From Priapulus caudatus (taxonomy: Eukaryota > Priapulida > Priapulimorpha > Priapulimorphida > Priapulidae), in contig NW_014578932.1 of the NCBI RefSeq assembly GCF_000485595.1, positions 10,803 through 50,060 on the forward strand: a DNA stretch of 39,258 bases, in the 5' to 3' direction. The translations under genes and the position numbers were made by a program. The notes beneath the pieces were generated by a model. It made no database searches and had not been told where the DNA came from. It was given only the letters and a program-made list of their open reading frames with translations. Numbering within the stretch: position 1 is the first letter of the stretch; each line of letters opens with the position of its first letter. Positions 29,637 to 39,258 of the stretch are shown one piece after another.

Positions 29637-29818
29637 TGTTGAGTCAGGAGGTTTATCTTGTGGGCGTTAATTAGACACAAATAATGAGTAGGACAAAAGC
29701 CTTGAGTTAACAGAAACCAGCCATTTTTATTTTGTTTCTCCCAACCTCCATAGGTCGCAGCACATGCCAGTGCTGATAACTTGTTGACACAAGAACAGAT
29801 AATTATGATAATACAACA
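29637..29818 (-). repeat. 5' LTR of element C
   Basis: 182 bp. It differs from 24652-24833 by G-to-T and A-to-G at two sites. It abuts the third copy of the duplicated block on its right. Confidence 0.9.
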
Positions 29819-30467
29819 TGGGCGTCGAAACCAGGGCGCAGCCCGATGATTGGCATGCAGTGCCACGCTTAAACAGGCATCACCCCCGCCCCTCATCACC
29901 AAACTTACATCTATTGCGCAGCGACGGGAAATTGCTGATCTAACGTTCTGCCGCATCAATTTACTCGCGAACTGTCTTAATCGATAGCTAGTGGCTTGTT
30001 AACAAAAATCAACTGCTATTTAGCATGCTGCGCCCTTGAATTTCCTCGTAAATCTGCATTTTAGTGAGACCGTAAGCCCCGCCCATTATTCCTTATACGG
30101 CGTGCACGGCAGCTAGCTTGGCTCTAAGCCGAGGGCTTATCCGTTATCTGCCGATTTTCCAGACACATCGTCGCCAGCGCAGTTTGAACACGTTGTAGGT
30201 GTGTGGTGTGCGTGCGCGTGTGCAGTGCGCCGGGCCTATACAATGTGGCCAGGTTGGGTCCGTGTGTGTGTGGTGGGTGTTTCGTGTGTAGTGTATGTGT
30301 AACGAAAAATTTGAATTGTACGGTTGAAATGATAAAGAAGGATCCAAACTTGTGTGGTACAAAATAAACTTTACTATAACTCTCACATAACAGAACAGCA
30401 AAGCACGCACAGCCCCTCTCCTCTTTCTCCTTGTTTTCTTCCCGGCCTACCACACATCTGTCCCCCA

Positions 30468-30665
30468 CATGTCCCTCACTTCATATTCTCTCTATGCACA
30501 TATATACTCTATATATATATATATATATAGAATCGTTGGTACTCTATATATATATATATATATATACTCGATATATACTCTATATATACATATACACATC
30601 TCCCATACATGTCCCTCCCTTCATATTCTCTCTATACACATATATACTCTATATATATATATAGG
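30468..30665. repeat. two direct repeats of ~57 bp with (TA)n tracts
   Basis: CATGTCCCTCACTTCATATT near 30468 and CATGTCCCTCCCTTCATATT near 30608 each lead into CTCTCTAT.CACATATATACTC and a TA run. Confidence 0.9.
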
Positions 30666-30835
30666 GTCGTTGGTCCTATGGATCATTGATCCTACGGGTC
30701 GTCCCCCTCCACGTACGCTCCTACGATTCGCCCCCCTCCCCTAGCAGGTCGTCCTTCCCCCACCTACCCCATCCGGGACTCATCCCCCCGACGCTTCGGC
30801 CCCCCGGGTGCCCCTCCCCCCGGGTTCGGCCCCTG

Positions 30836-30838
30836 TGT

Positions 30839-30875
<37 letters not shown>

Positions 30876-30938
30876 CTGTGCGTGTGCCTGTGCGTGTGCG
30901 TGTGCGTGTATGCATGTGTATGCGTGTGTGTGCGTGTG

Positions 30939-30971
<33 letters not shown>

Positions 30972-31110
30972 ACGTGTCTGTGTGTGTGTGTGTGTGCCTG
31001 TATGCGTCTGCGTGTCTGTGTCTGTGTGGGTGTGCAATGTATGTGTGCAGTGTATGTGTGTGTGCGTGTATGTGCGCGTGTGTCCGCGTGTGTGCGCGTG
31101 TGTGAGCGCG
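30836..31110. repeat. (GT)n-rich microsatellite
   Basis: About 275 bases of mostly GT with CGTG, TATG and CTGTG variants. Long ORFs exist in several frames on both strands only because of the simple sequence. Confidence 0.97.
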
Positions 31111-31449
31111 TGCGCGACAATATGTCTGCATGCTCTATATATATACAGTTTGTGTATAATGACTGTGATACATTTGACAAATCTCCCAGGCATTAACACG
31201 TGCTATTTAGACCATACACCAACGTCATTCTCTTATCTTATTCATCTTTCTTTGAGTTCTTAGATGTCTTATTCATCTTTGGTTTGATTTGCTTGCATTT
31301 GACTTTTGTATTAAATACATATGACTGGGCCATATCCATCACCCAAACCGCCCTTGCCCCTAAAAGACCTATTGCAAGCGTAACAGAATTAGTATGTACA
31401 GTGTATCATGGGTATATGTTTTGCTATTTTATAAAACCACAAGATCATC

Positions 31450-31533
31450 CGCTGACCGCTGTGGATACGTGCGCCGGGCCTACAATTAGGATAATAGGAT
31501 AATGTGGCGCACGTATATCCACTGCGGGCAGCG
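31450..31533. repeat. 26-13-26 hairpin, copy h3, with enlarged loop
   Basis: The left arm 31450-31475 equals h1. The right arm 31506-31533 has an extra TA. The loop is 30 bases because of an inserted TTAGGATAATAGGATAA-type piece. Confidence 0.85.
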
Positions 31534-31817
31534 CTTCATACTTGAACATCTCCGCGGTCGCGTGCGCATATATCCCGCGGAACAGCGTGTGTTGTCGGCG
31601 CGGCTCAGCGCCTCATGATCAACAGCCAAGCTGTGCAACGCAAACGAGTATCATGCCTCACTGGAGGTGATGCGGCCATGATGCCAAGGCTCGCCGAGGA
31701 TTGACACTTTGTGTCTTCCAATTACAGTCTACGCCGCGCCTCTCTCTTATAACTTTTAGGTACAATAGCTATAGTACAAGAGCTAAATAGCTATTAGAGC
31801 ATAGAATCGCCGATCTC

Positions 31818-32425
31818 AGGAACCAGATGAGACGGGATACTAGAGAAGCGTTGCCGAAAGGAGGTGTTGATCCGAAGCGCTGACCGCAGATCTTGCGCGC
31901 AGTTCCGCAGCAAGGCGCACGCGACCACGGGAACGTCCGCTGACAGTATGCAGCGCTGGCAGCTATGGATCCGTGCGCCGAGTGGGTAGGCCGGCGCACG
32001 GATCCATTGCTGCCAGCGAGCAGTCGAGAATTTTAGGAAGAATAGAATGAAAGAGCTGAGCTCCATTGAGCTGCTCTTCTTTGCTGCATGCTGGACTCGT
32101 TGCACCATCTATGGGACGCCATAAATTGCAAAATAATGTCCGGGCATGAAACAGCAAAAATGTTAAATTCGTTTATTACAGAAAAACGACGCGCGCCGAG
32201 CAGCAAACCAATAATTACCACCATTTGTATGAAATCTCTAGCTACGTGCGTAGTGAAAAGAGTTGTGGAATCGCCACAACTGCTCAATTGAGCAATTATA
32301 GGGCTTTGTCGTATACCCAAAGGGAACTGAGGAAGGTGTTTGAATCAGTGCAGGGAATATGATTCAGTGTGCTGCTACGCGGCGTTGTTCGCGCTTCGCG
32401 CGGATCCGGGCTGCCAATCGTCCAG
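31818..32425 (-). repeat. module Y, copy 3 (inverted)
   Basis: The head is at 32425 (minus CTGGACGATTGGCAGCCCGG) and the tail at 31818 (CAGATGAGACGGGATACTAG on the plus strand). This copy contains hairpin h4 and a homologue of the sequence following h1, so it shows that the hairpin belongs to the Y family. A minus-strand frame at 32033-32320 aligns with copies 1 and 2 (SHRW block) without a stop. The opposite strand is also open in part. Confidence 0.75.
31954..32018. repeat. 26-13-26 hairpin, copy h4 (inside module Y)
   Basis: Arms 31954-31979 and 31993-32018 pair with one mismatch in 26 around a 13-base loop (GAGTGGGTAGGCC). The inner stem is GGATCCGTGCGCC/GGCGCACGGATCC, so one A-T pair of h1 is a C-G pair here. 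Confidence 0.92.
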
Positions 32426-32467
32426 ATTATATTATACACATGAGTGAGAAGACTACGAAATTTGAAC

Positions 32468-32618
32468 GGCGCCTCTCTCTCCCCCTCCCTCTATCTGTTC
32501 CTCTGTCTCTCACTGTCTCTCTCCGTGTCTCTCTCTGTCTCTGTTGCTCTCTCTCTCTGTCTCTCGGCCGCTGTATGTGTCTCTCGTGCGCGCGCCCTCT
32601 CTCTCTCTGTTCGTCTCT
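32468..32618. repeat. (CT)n-rich tract
   Basis: Imperfect CTCT/TGTCTCT repeats. ORFs here are low-complexity artefacts. Confidence 0.92.
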
Positions 32619-32636
32619 ATGAGATTTACATACTAC

Positions 32637-32788
32637 AAATTCTATATGAGAATGTATAGAAATGTTCATGCTATATACAAACAATGACGACGTAATAATC
32701 ACATAATATATGAAATTCTATATGAGAATGTATAGAAATGTTCATGCTATATACAAACAATGACGACGTAATAATCACATAATATATG
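32637..32788. repeat. perfect 76-bp tandem duplication in module X
   Basis: 32637-32712 and 32713-32788 are identical, beginning AAATTCTATATGAGAATG and ending ATAATATATG. Confidence 0.97.
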
Positions 32789-33410
32789 CAGCGGATACAT
32801 AAGCAGGGTTTTATAATAATATATGCGGAAATAATACGCCTCTAATCATGTAAATAAGAAATTGTTAAAGCAGCTAATAATACAAACAATCGACGACATA
32901 ACTAATCACATATAATTGAACGCAGCCAACCGCCCCGGCCCCCCCAACAGGCTTGCTCGTCGCAGCCATAATTATTGCCGAAGTTTTATTATGAATTGGG
33001 TGGTAATTTCATTATGCGTCAGGCCGGTCTTCATATAAACGGAGCGGCAGCTGCAGCGAAGTAAGCTTGGTTTTATTAAGTATATAATACGTGGCGGCAA
33101 ATCATATATGCCTTATTTCATGTACATAGGAAATGTTCCCTATATACAAACAGATTGACGAGTAATATCACATATAATTCCATATAGGGTAGCCCTAGTA
33201 TGTTGTATAATCCTAGGCGTTGCTTGATAGCGCGTGAGGAGTCGGTGCGGTATATATGCGTATGTATAGGGGTTTGGACGTGAAGGTAACTGCGAGCAGG
33301 CGAGTTCAAGTTTTTCTGCGAAGTTTTTCTGCACAACAGCAATCAGGGCCCCCCTCGAACCGCAGGGGTAGCACGAAGTTTTTGCAGCTATAAGCAGCAC
33401 GCTGGCTACG
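32660..33410 (-). repeat. modules X and Z, copy 3 (inverted)
   Basis: On the minus strand the order is Z (33410-33250), then X (33075-32660), then Y, giving the full family order Z-X-Y. X contains AATAAGCAGGG- and CTGCAGCTGCCGCTC-type sequence shared with copies 1 and 2. Confidence 0.75.
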
Positions 33411-33469
33411 ATGTAATCAAGTGCAAAATGAGTAGACGTATGGCTCTGGTACTTTCCCATATAGAAAGT

Positions 33470-33768
33470 CCACTTATCCAAAGTCAAAGCAATTGGTGAG
33501 ACTATAAACGAAAAAGCATATTGCAGCCGACCCTCGTGAAAGCCGAATGCGCTGTCAGCACTCAGCGGCCAGCTATACTATTAGTAAATATTTGGGTGCT
33601 CCGCTAACACCACAACCTCTGGCAGAAGGCTCTACACATGTGTGCGCTCGTATGAAGCGCCTCCTGTCTCGCCTTGTTTGCTGACACAATCCGCGCAAAT
33701 ACCTCGCAGCCACCATTTATGCCTAAGTACACCGCCCCAGTTACGTGAAAACGACACACAATGATATG
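33470..33768 (+). repeat. satellite monomer fragment interrupted by module Y copy 4
   Basis: CCAAAGTCAAAGCAATTGGT through GACACACAATGATAT matches 37808-38040 and the equivalent parts of the other monomers. The monomer sequence resumes at about 36226, so the 2.46 kb between is an insertion. Confidence 0.85.
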
Positions 33769-36225
33769 GCGTCAGATGAGACGGGATACTCAGAGAAGCG
33801 TTCGCCCGGCGAAAGGAGCCAATGTTGACTCCACCCCACCCGACCCAATTGTCGGCTGAAGTCGCCACGATTTCTTTTCGCAGCGCACGTTCCCGCCCGC
33901 GGCAAGCGCGCCCACCCCGCGAACCCCGGCCACCCACGTCCTATGCGACAGTTATGGCAGCGCTGGGCAGCTATGGCATGCGGTGCGCCGAACTCCGCAC
34001 ATTGGCGGGCGCACGGAATACCCCACTGCTGCCACCCGCCCAACAGCCTCACGCCCCAATTCTATAGTGGGGACACAGAAGGCCGCTACGACATCTTCGG
34101 CCCGCCCGCTCTCCCCCGAACAGCGGATCAACAGTGTTGACTTGCTATAAACTGTAACCGAGTAATCCTGTTTCGTAACCCGCACGCCTCCGCCTGCTCG
34201 CCCCCGCGAATCCCACACGAAAGACTGTCGAAATCTCTGCCACATCTCCCCCGCACGCACGCCGCCTTGCACACCCTCACCCCTAACTCCCCGCGAAAGC
34301 CGCCGCCCTCCCCGTCCACGCCATCCCCCCACACCCGCCAACCACACTACCGGCGTCTCGCGCGCCGCAAGCGCTGGCAACGTTCTTCGCAACGTTCCAA
34401 TGGCGAGGCTCGTACGGGAAAAAGGGGGTCTGGGAAAAGCGCCGCGCCAAAGGTTTGGAGCATGCCGGGGGTGCCAAAAGCGTGCGTCCTTATATGGCCA
34501 TATAGTTCTGTGGCACTCTTCTCCTGGAGGGCAGCTCCGTCGGCTTTTAGCTGTAGGGCACTGTCAATGGCTTAATTGCGCAGTGGAGCGAGTGCCTAGT
34601 CTATTATAGCCTTGCAAAGCCTCGGCAACGCCTTCTTGCGAGAGTCTAGGTTGAATATCCTCTATACTAGAAACATTAAGCCAAATTTCCGTAGCTAAAA
34701 CTACGATCCTTCGCGTATTATTAGGCATATATTTTTATGGAAAGCGCTCTCATGAGTGGCCCCCATGTGTCTAGTATCCGCGCTAGGGGTAATCTAACCT
34801 ACCGCCACACCCGCAGCGTTTCTTGCTATCGTATAGCTAGTCTAGTGAGTTACTACGTCGGTTTGCAAGAATAGAGAATTGGCTCCGCAATATTGATAAT
34901 GGGCCCCAATGTATGGTCAATGGCCAATCCACCAACAATCGCTCATTTACAATGCCAATCCTAATATACCCATCACTCTATCCACCCCCCTCAATATACC
35001 ATACGGTTTAGGCCTCGACTTATGAGTTAGCGCCGTTAGTCCCATCTATTAGTACGCCGCCCCCTCTAGTTCAACTACCTCAGCTAACAGAGTTCAGCTC
35101 CATCCTATTACTATTCACTCATTCTTCAGCCCCCCTGGGTCCCCCTCGCGGCTCTGGTCAAGTACCTACGCTCATCCGACGCTACCTCAGTTGCAGATAG
35201 AGCTGCGTTCCCCAAGAGAATACACTTAGCTAGTCTCACTCACTGCTCAGCTCCTAGTCAGCCTCTTAGTAGTCAGCCTCATGCGACGGGCTATCGGTGA
35301 ACGACACACACGACACATCTTGGTTTGTCACGCACAATTCCCCGCCATCCTGTACACGGTCTCTACGTGGCGGCTAGAATGGCTGAGTCCTAAACGAACT
35401 CGATGATCAGCTGTGCTGCTGTACGTGGGCGGTGCTTGATTCTTCCTCGCCCTCAGCTGCACTGGTCAACTGCATCGCAAACAACGCGCACAACGACGGG
35501 CCTTAGAGATATGCAGAGGCAGATGCCGCAGCGCGCCCGGCGGGCTCAACAGGTTCATCAAGGGAAGCAACGAACTGGGCTACAGAATCACACCCCCCCC
35601 CCACGATCGCACCCCGCAGTGTCACAATTCACATCAGGCTTACCAGCCACTGGCACCCCCCCGACCGACGGTTCATGTCGGGCAAGTCTCTTTTCGCTAC
35701 TGTCTAAAGTTATAGTTAGGCTGCGCGTGGTCGCAAACGGTCTGCACCCGGCGGGCCAGTCTCCAGGAAATGTATGTTGGCGAAATCGCTCCAAGACAGG
35801 GCCTCGTGGGCCGCACCGCACCCACCTACCGCTGCCGCGACGCGAATCTCCTCCACGCACCACACTCTCACCACCTTGTCCGCTAGGGCGTTTAAAATTA
35901 CCACACTCCAAGTTACCACACAAGCACACATCCGCTCCTTCTGTGATCATATCACCCAAACGGAACAGAGAACGCGCAAACCAAACAAAGTACGAATTAC
36001 GACGCGCATTGGATTTATTCTCGCACTAGCGTGCAAAATCCACAAAAGTTCTGGCAAATGCGCAGAAACGTGCTCAATTGAACCGATTATACGGCTATGC
36101 CTACTCCGGCAGAAGTGGATTCGTGATGTATTCTAAGTAAGGGGCAGCGATGAAAGTTCATTGTGGCAAACACAGGTGGCGCGCTGTTTCGCGCTTGCCC
36201 GCGTTATCCGGCTGCAGACTGTCTA
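33769..36225 (-). mobile_element. module Y, copy 4: 2.46-kb insertion in the satellite
   Basis: The left edge GTCAGATGAGACGGGATACT and right edge CGTTATCCGGCTGCAGACTG are the two Y ends known from copies 2 and 3. A decayed hairpin lies at 33961-34036. The Y body is recognisable near the right end (36000-36225, with CAATTGAACCGATTATACGG). The centre, about 34080-36000, is GC-rich sequence not seen elsewhere in the window. It contains no recognisable transposase. ORFs of 146 and 208 codons lack motifs and follow base composition. This is the best candidate for the full length of the family. Confidence 0.65.
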
Positions 36226-36238
36226 GGGACCGAGCAAG

Positions 36239-38910
36239 ACAGTTATAATGAAGACCATGTTTATGCTATCACCTGTCGCTGCTTTCCGTTACTAATGCTA
36301 GCAATTTCAGCAAATGCAGTTATGTGCATATCCTGAATACGAAAGAGAGTGATTTCATTATACGTTAACTTGACAATTATATATAAACCACTTTATATAC
36401 ATGATATATGATATAGTAGGTATAACATTTTGATATATATTCCACTGCAAAAGAATTACCGAAGGAACTTGTGCGAACAGTAAATAATACACTTGCGCAT
36501 GTCATTTGCAGGAAAGCTTTAAGATTTCAAGAAATCCACCTAAAAAATGGGTATAATTACTGTTCCGTCATTGAATTGTTGATATTGGCGGCGGAGTAAT
36601 GGTGTTGTGGGCGTAGGTTGGCGTTATTGGGGGTTAATTCCAGAACGTGTGCGCGTTTCCGCGCTGGAATTGGCATAAGCCCTACCGATTTCGTGCGAAT
36701 GTAATGTTTTCAAATCATGAAAAGCCCTAGCCGTTATTCTATTGCACCGTACGGACAAAATCAAGCAGGCACATCGCTTCAAACCTTAACGTGAGGCTAA
36801 TGGTCAATTTCAAATTTTGCTGAAAAAATAGAATTCGCTGTATCATATTTATCTATAATTATTCGATATTACCAATATTATGCTTGGGATGTTACTAAAT
36901 TCACAAAGTGAAAGCTCAATTCGTGCTAGACTAGAACTGTAAGTCATATTGCAGACCACCTTGGTGGTAAAAGAGAACCTGTAGCAATAGCGCAACTAAT
37001 ACTAATGACTGATTATTTGCTCTAAGCAACAAATACAGAAGACTTACAAATAAGTGGTGCCGGTAGTTAACGGTCCTCGTTTGGGTCTGTGCACCATGCA
37101 TGAAAGACGCTGATGCAATACTTTATGTAAGTAGACAGTGACGTCAAAACGACACACATGGATAAGGAGCAGACAACTACAGTCTATGAAGCACCATGTT
37201 ATACTATCCCTGTCGCGCTGCTTCCCTTATCTAATCCTAGGGAATTCACAAAATGAGTGATGTGGCCATATCTGAATAGATCATTTTCAGTGACCGTTTG
37301 ACAGATCTATATATAGAGATTGATATACCTATATATGAGATATATATAATCGCATATATATTCACGTGCTCGCAAATAGAGCGAAAAGGGCATAGTTGTG
37401 GGAAACCTAAATAATAGAATGCGCATTTTATTTGCAAGAAACCTTAATATTGAAGAGAATGAATCGTAAGAAATTGGTAGTGTTATATGCTGCCCTTAAT
37501 GCAAGTTGTTCGATATTGCTGCGAGAATTGTTGTGGGCTTATTGGCGGCTTATTGGGGGTTTAAGTGCCCGCGGGAGAACATAAGCGTGGGCGCGTTCTC
37601 TCGCTACATTGCAACTAACAGACCTGAATTTGGGAATTCTCTTTTAAATAGCTGAAAAGGTCCTAGCCGTTATTGGCAGGGAGGCACGTACGAGAAATGC
37701 AACTGAATGCCTAATTCAACCTGAACTGACTAATGCCAATTTAAATTTCAGCTAAGAATAGATTTCGCTGACATATGAAATTCTATATTGGATATTGCTT
37801 GGGATGTTACTATCCAAAGTCAAAGCAATTGGTCTAGACTATAACAAAAGCATATTGCAGCGACTGTGAAAGCGAACGCTTTAGCACTAGCGCCACTATA
37901 CTAATGAGTATTATTTTCTGTAACAAACAGTAGTAGGCTTACACATGTGTGGCGTATAAAGGTTGTTTTGTTTGTGAACATGCAGAAAGACGTGACAATG
38001 TTATGTAGTACACAGTTACGTGAAAAGACACACATGATATCCAGGACCGACAAGACAGTATAATGAAGACCATGTTATGCTATCACCTGTCCCTGCTTCC
38101 TTACTAATGCTAGGCAATTTCACAAATGCAGTTATGTGCATATCTGAATAGATGATTTCATGACCTTGACAATTATATATAAGATTTATATACATATATA
38201 TGATATATAGGTATAATTTCCTATATACTCACTGCTAAAATTACACGAAGGGAACTTGTACGAAACGTAAATAATACACTCGCATTCATTTGCAGGAAAG
38301 CTTAAGATTTCAGGAAATCACCTCAAAAATGGGTAGTTATTGCCTTAATGAATTGTCATATTGCGCGGAGAATGGTTGTGGCGTATTTGCGGTTATTGGG
38401 GGTTAATTCGCAGAACGTGTGCGCGTTTCCTGCTGAATTGCATAAGCCTACCGAATTTGGCGAATTATGTTTTAAATATGAAAAGCCCTAGCCCTTATTC
38501 ATGCACGTACGACAAATCAGCACAATGCTTTGAACCTCAACTGACTAATGGCAATTTCGATTTCTGCGAAGAATAGAATTCGCTGACATATGAAATTCGA
38601 TATTCCATATTGCTTGGGATGTTACTATCCAAAGTGAAAGCAATTCGTCTAGACTAGAACGTAAGCATATTGCAGCCACTGTAAAGCGAACGCTGTAGCA
38701 ATAGCGGCACTATACTAATGACTATTATTTGCTCTAAGAAACAATACAAGACTTACAAATGTGTGCCGTATGAACGTTGTTTTGTTTGTCAACATGCATA
38801 AAGACCTGAGCATTTTATGTAGTAGACAGTGACGTCAAACGACACACATGAGATGAAGGACAGACAACACAGTCTAATGAACACCATGTTATACTATCAC
38901 CTGTCCCTTA
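36239..38910 (+). repeat. satellite array, monomers of 940, 876 and 814 bp plus a partial
   Basis: Each unit starts ACAG(T)-AATGAAGACCATGTTAT, at 36239, 37179, 38055 and 38869. It contains GTTATGTGCATATC, TGGCGTTATTGGGGGTTAA, GAAAAGCCCTAGCC, GCTTGGGATGTTACT and GACGTCAAACGACACACATG in that order. The units differ by many small gaps. No coding capacity is conserved between them. Confidence 0.9.
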
Positions 38911-39020
38911 TTGCATATTGCAGCCACTGTAAAACCGAACGGTTTAGCACTAGCTCTAGTAACTATACTAATTACTATTATTTCCTCTAACAAACAATAC
39001 AACGCTTACACATGTATGAA
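38911..39020 (+). repeat. satellite monomer with internal deletion
   Basis: After CACCTGTCCCTT the sequence jumps about 550 bp forward in the monomer to GCATATTGCAGCCACTGTAA, then ends at CTTACACATGT. Confidence 0.8.
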
Positions 39021-39258
39021 AGCTAACTATTATGCCTTCATGGGAGCACTCACAATGAATCGACAAACACAGGAATTTGGTAATGAACGGCTTTATTACG
39101 AGACGCCGGCTAACTCACGTCTGCTCACATCAATGTCGGCCAAGCAAGAGAACGAGAGGGCGCGCGCCTCGCCACCGCGGCGGTGGATATATGTTTCCAT
39201 GCCATCGAAGGTTCGCGTGACGTCAGTGTACGTCAGTGTGACGTCACCACCATAGACC
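39021..39258 (-). promoter_or_regulatory. possible LTR or promoter fragment with CRE-like cluster
   Basis: Within 39216-39247 there are two TGACGTCA sites and one TACGTCA, spaced 3 bases apart. On the minus strand these lie upstream of a TATA-like ATATATCC (about 39190) and an AATAAA (39097-39092). Order and spacing resemble U3-R of an LTR, but the window ends before this can be tested. Confidence 0.35.

Larger units (their letters stand above)
24652..29818 (-). mobile_element. element C: complete-length Ty3/gypsy element, internally decayed, with LTR E inside
   Basis: The 182-bp LTRs (24652-24833 and 29637-29818) differ at two positions only. The minus-strand primer site (29636 downward) and the purine tract (24842-24834) are both in place, so the ends are complete. 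Order on the minus strand: gag (about 29380-28880), protease (28483), RT (about 27900-27600), RNase H (about 27250-26990), connector, then part of LTR E (26550-25959), integrase (25958-25098). The flanks TGGAC (left) and TGGGC (right) are an imperfect five-base duplication at best. Confidence 0.85.
29819..31670 (+). repeat. third, rearranged copy of the duplicated block
   Basis: 29819-30197 matches 16372-16738. LTR D, its primer site and gag stub are missing, and the sequence rejoins at the equivalent of 17167. After 20 bases a 1.1-kb microsatellite-rich segment intervenes (about 30213-31295). Homology to 17187-17520 then resumes through the hairpin and ends near 31670, where copies 1 and 2 carry LTR C. 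Confidence 0.88.

Noticed and set aside
24652-29818. Perfect five-base target duplication for element C
   Set aside because: The flanks TGGAC and TGGGC differ, and the third block copy shows a different sequence at the expected empty site, so the insertion history is unresolved.
30686-31263. ORFs of 100-150 codons rich in Cys/Val or His/Thr on both strands
   Set aside because: They are readings of the GT/CA microsatellite.
32033-32320. 95-codon minus ORF aligned with frames in the other Y copies
   Set aside because: The alignment is real, but the opposite strand is similarly open and the other copies have stops, so coding strand and identity cannot be decided.
33952-34392. 146-codon Gly/Arg-rich minus ORF
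   Set aside because: Composition-driven in GC-rich repeat DNA; frames on the other strand are equally open.
35403-36136. 208- and 120-codon plus-strand ORFs
   Set aside because: They lie in GC-rich sequence inside the Y insertion, overlap each other and minus-strand ORFs, and show no motif or codon preference.
1-39258. tRNA or rRNA genes
   Set aside because: I looked for the GGTTCGAATCC-type B box and for conserved rRNA words on both strands and saw none. The tRNA-like matches are primer binding sites only.

Overview
The window looks like repeat-rich, non-coding DNA from an animal nuclear genome. Evidence: decayed Ty3/gypsy LTR retrotransposons primed by animal-type tRNAs, TTAGGG-type interstitial telomeric repeats, many CA/TA/GA/CT microsatellites, a kilobase-scale satellite, and one likely host exon with a 5' splice site. 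TTAGGG repeats make an insect or most other arthropods less likely. A marine invertebrate (mollusc, annelid, basal deuterostome or similar) fits, but the species cannot be named from the sequence.

Layout. 1-6733: two nested minus-strand gypsy elements. The older (element B, gag/protease fragments at 226-960 and 5900-6560) is split by a telomere-like CCCTAA tract, and that tract is split by a structurally complete element A (1008-5861, with LTRs, tRNA-Ser primer site, purine tract and a CTAAC target duplication). A 150-bp hairpin overlaps the 5' edge of B. 6734-9430: no genes, a short hairpin, an inverted-repeat element carrying TTAGGG units, and the first copy of a dispersed repeat family (called Z-X-Y here). 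9480-11260: mostly unique sequence around the one plausible host coding exon (10428-10746, N-terminal part of an ABCG/White-type half transporter). 11260-15630: a perfect 38-bp-arm hairpin, a second X-Y copy and small direct repeats.

15634-31670 is a tandem array of a composite block. The block contains a 185-bp tandem pair, an LTR with tRNA-Leu primer site and a gag stub (element D), a 26-13-26 hairpin, and gypsy element C in minus orientation. Copy 1 (15634-19425) and copy 2 (22739-26550) run in parallel for 3.8 kb. Element C is complete from LTR to LTR in copy 2 (24652-29818). A third, rearranged block copy follows at 29819-31670. A 924-bp LTR (element E, 18832-19755) sits inside the integrase region of C in copy 1 and is cut short next to a single N in copy 2.

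31794-36225 holds inverted copies of the Z-X-Y family, one of them inserted into a satellite monomer. 36239-39020 is the 0.8-0.94-kb satellite. The last 240 bp may be the edge of a further LTR.

No intact autonomous gene was found. Every retroelement frame is broken and both visible reverse transcriptase active sites are altered. Single-base homopolymer differences between duplicated copies, and lone Ns at repeat junctions, suggest that part of the decay is assembly or consensus error. The most interesting non-obvious signal is the dispersed 26-13-26 hairpin, in which a base pair has changed on both sides of the stem. I did not find a convincing new biological system.
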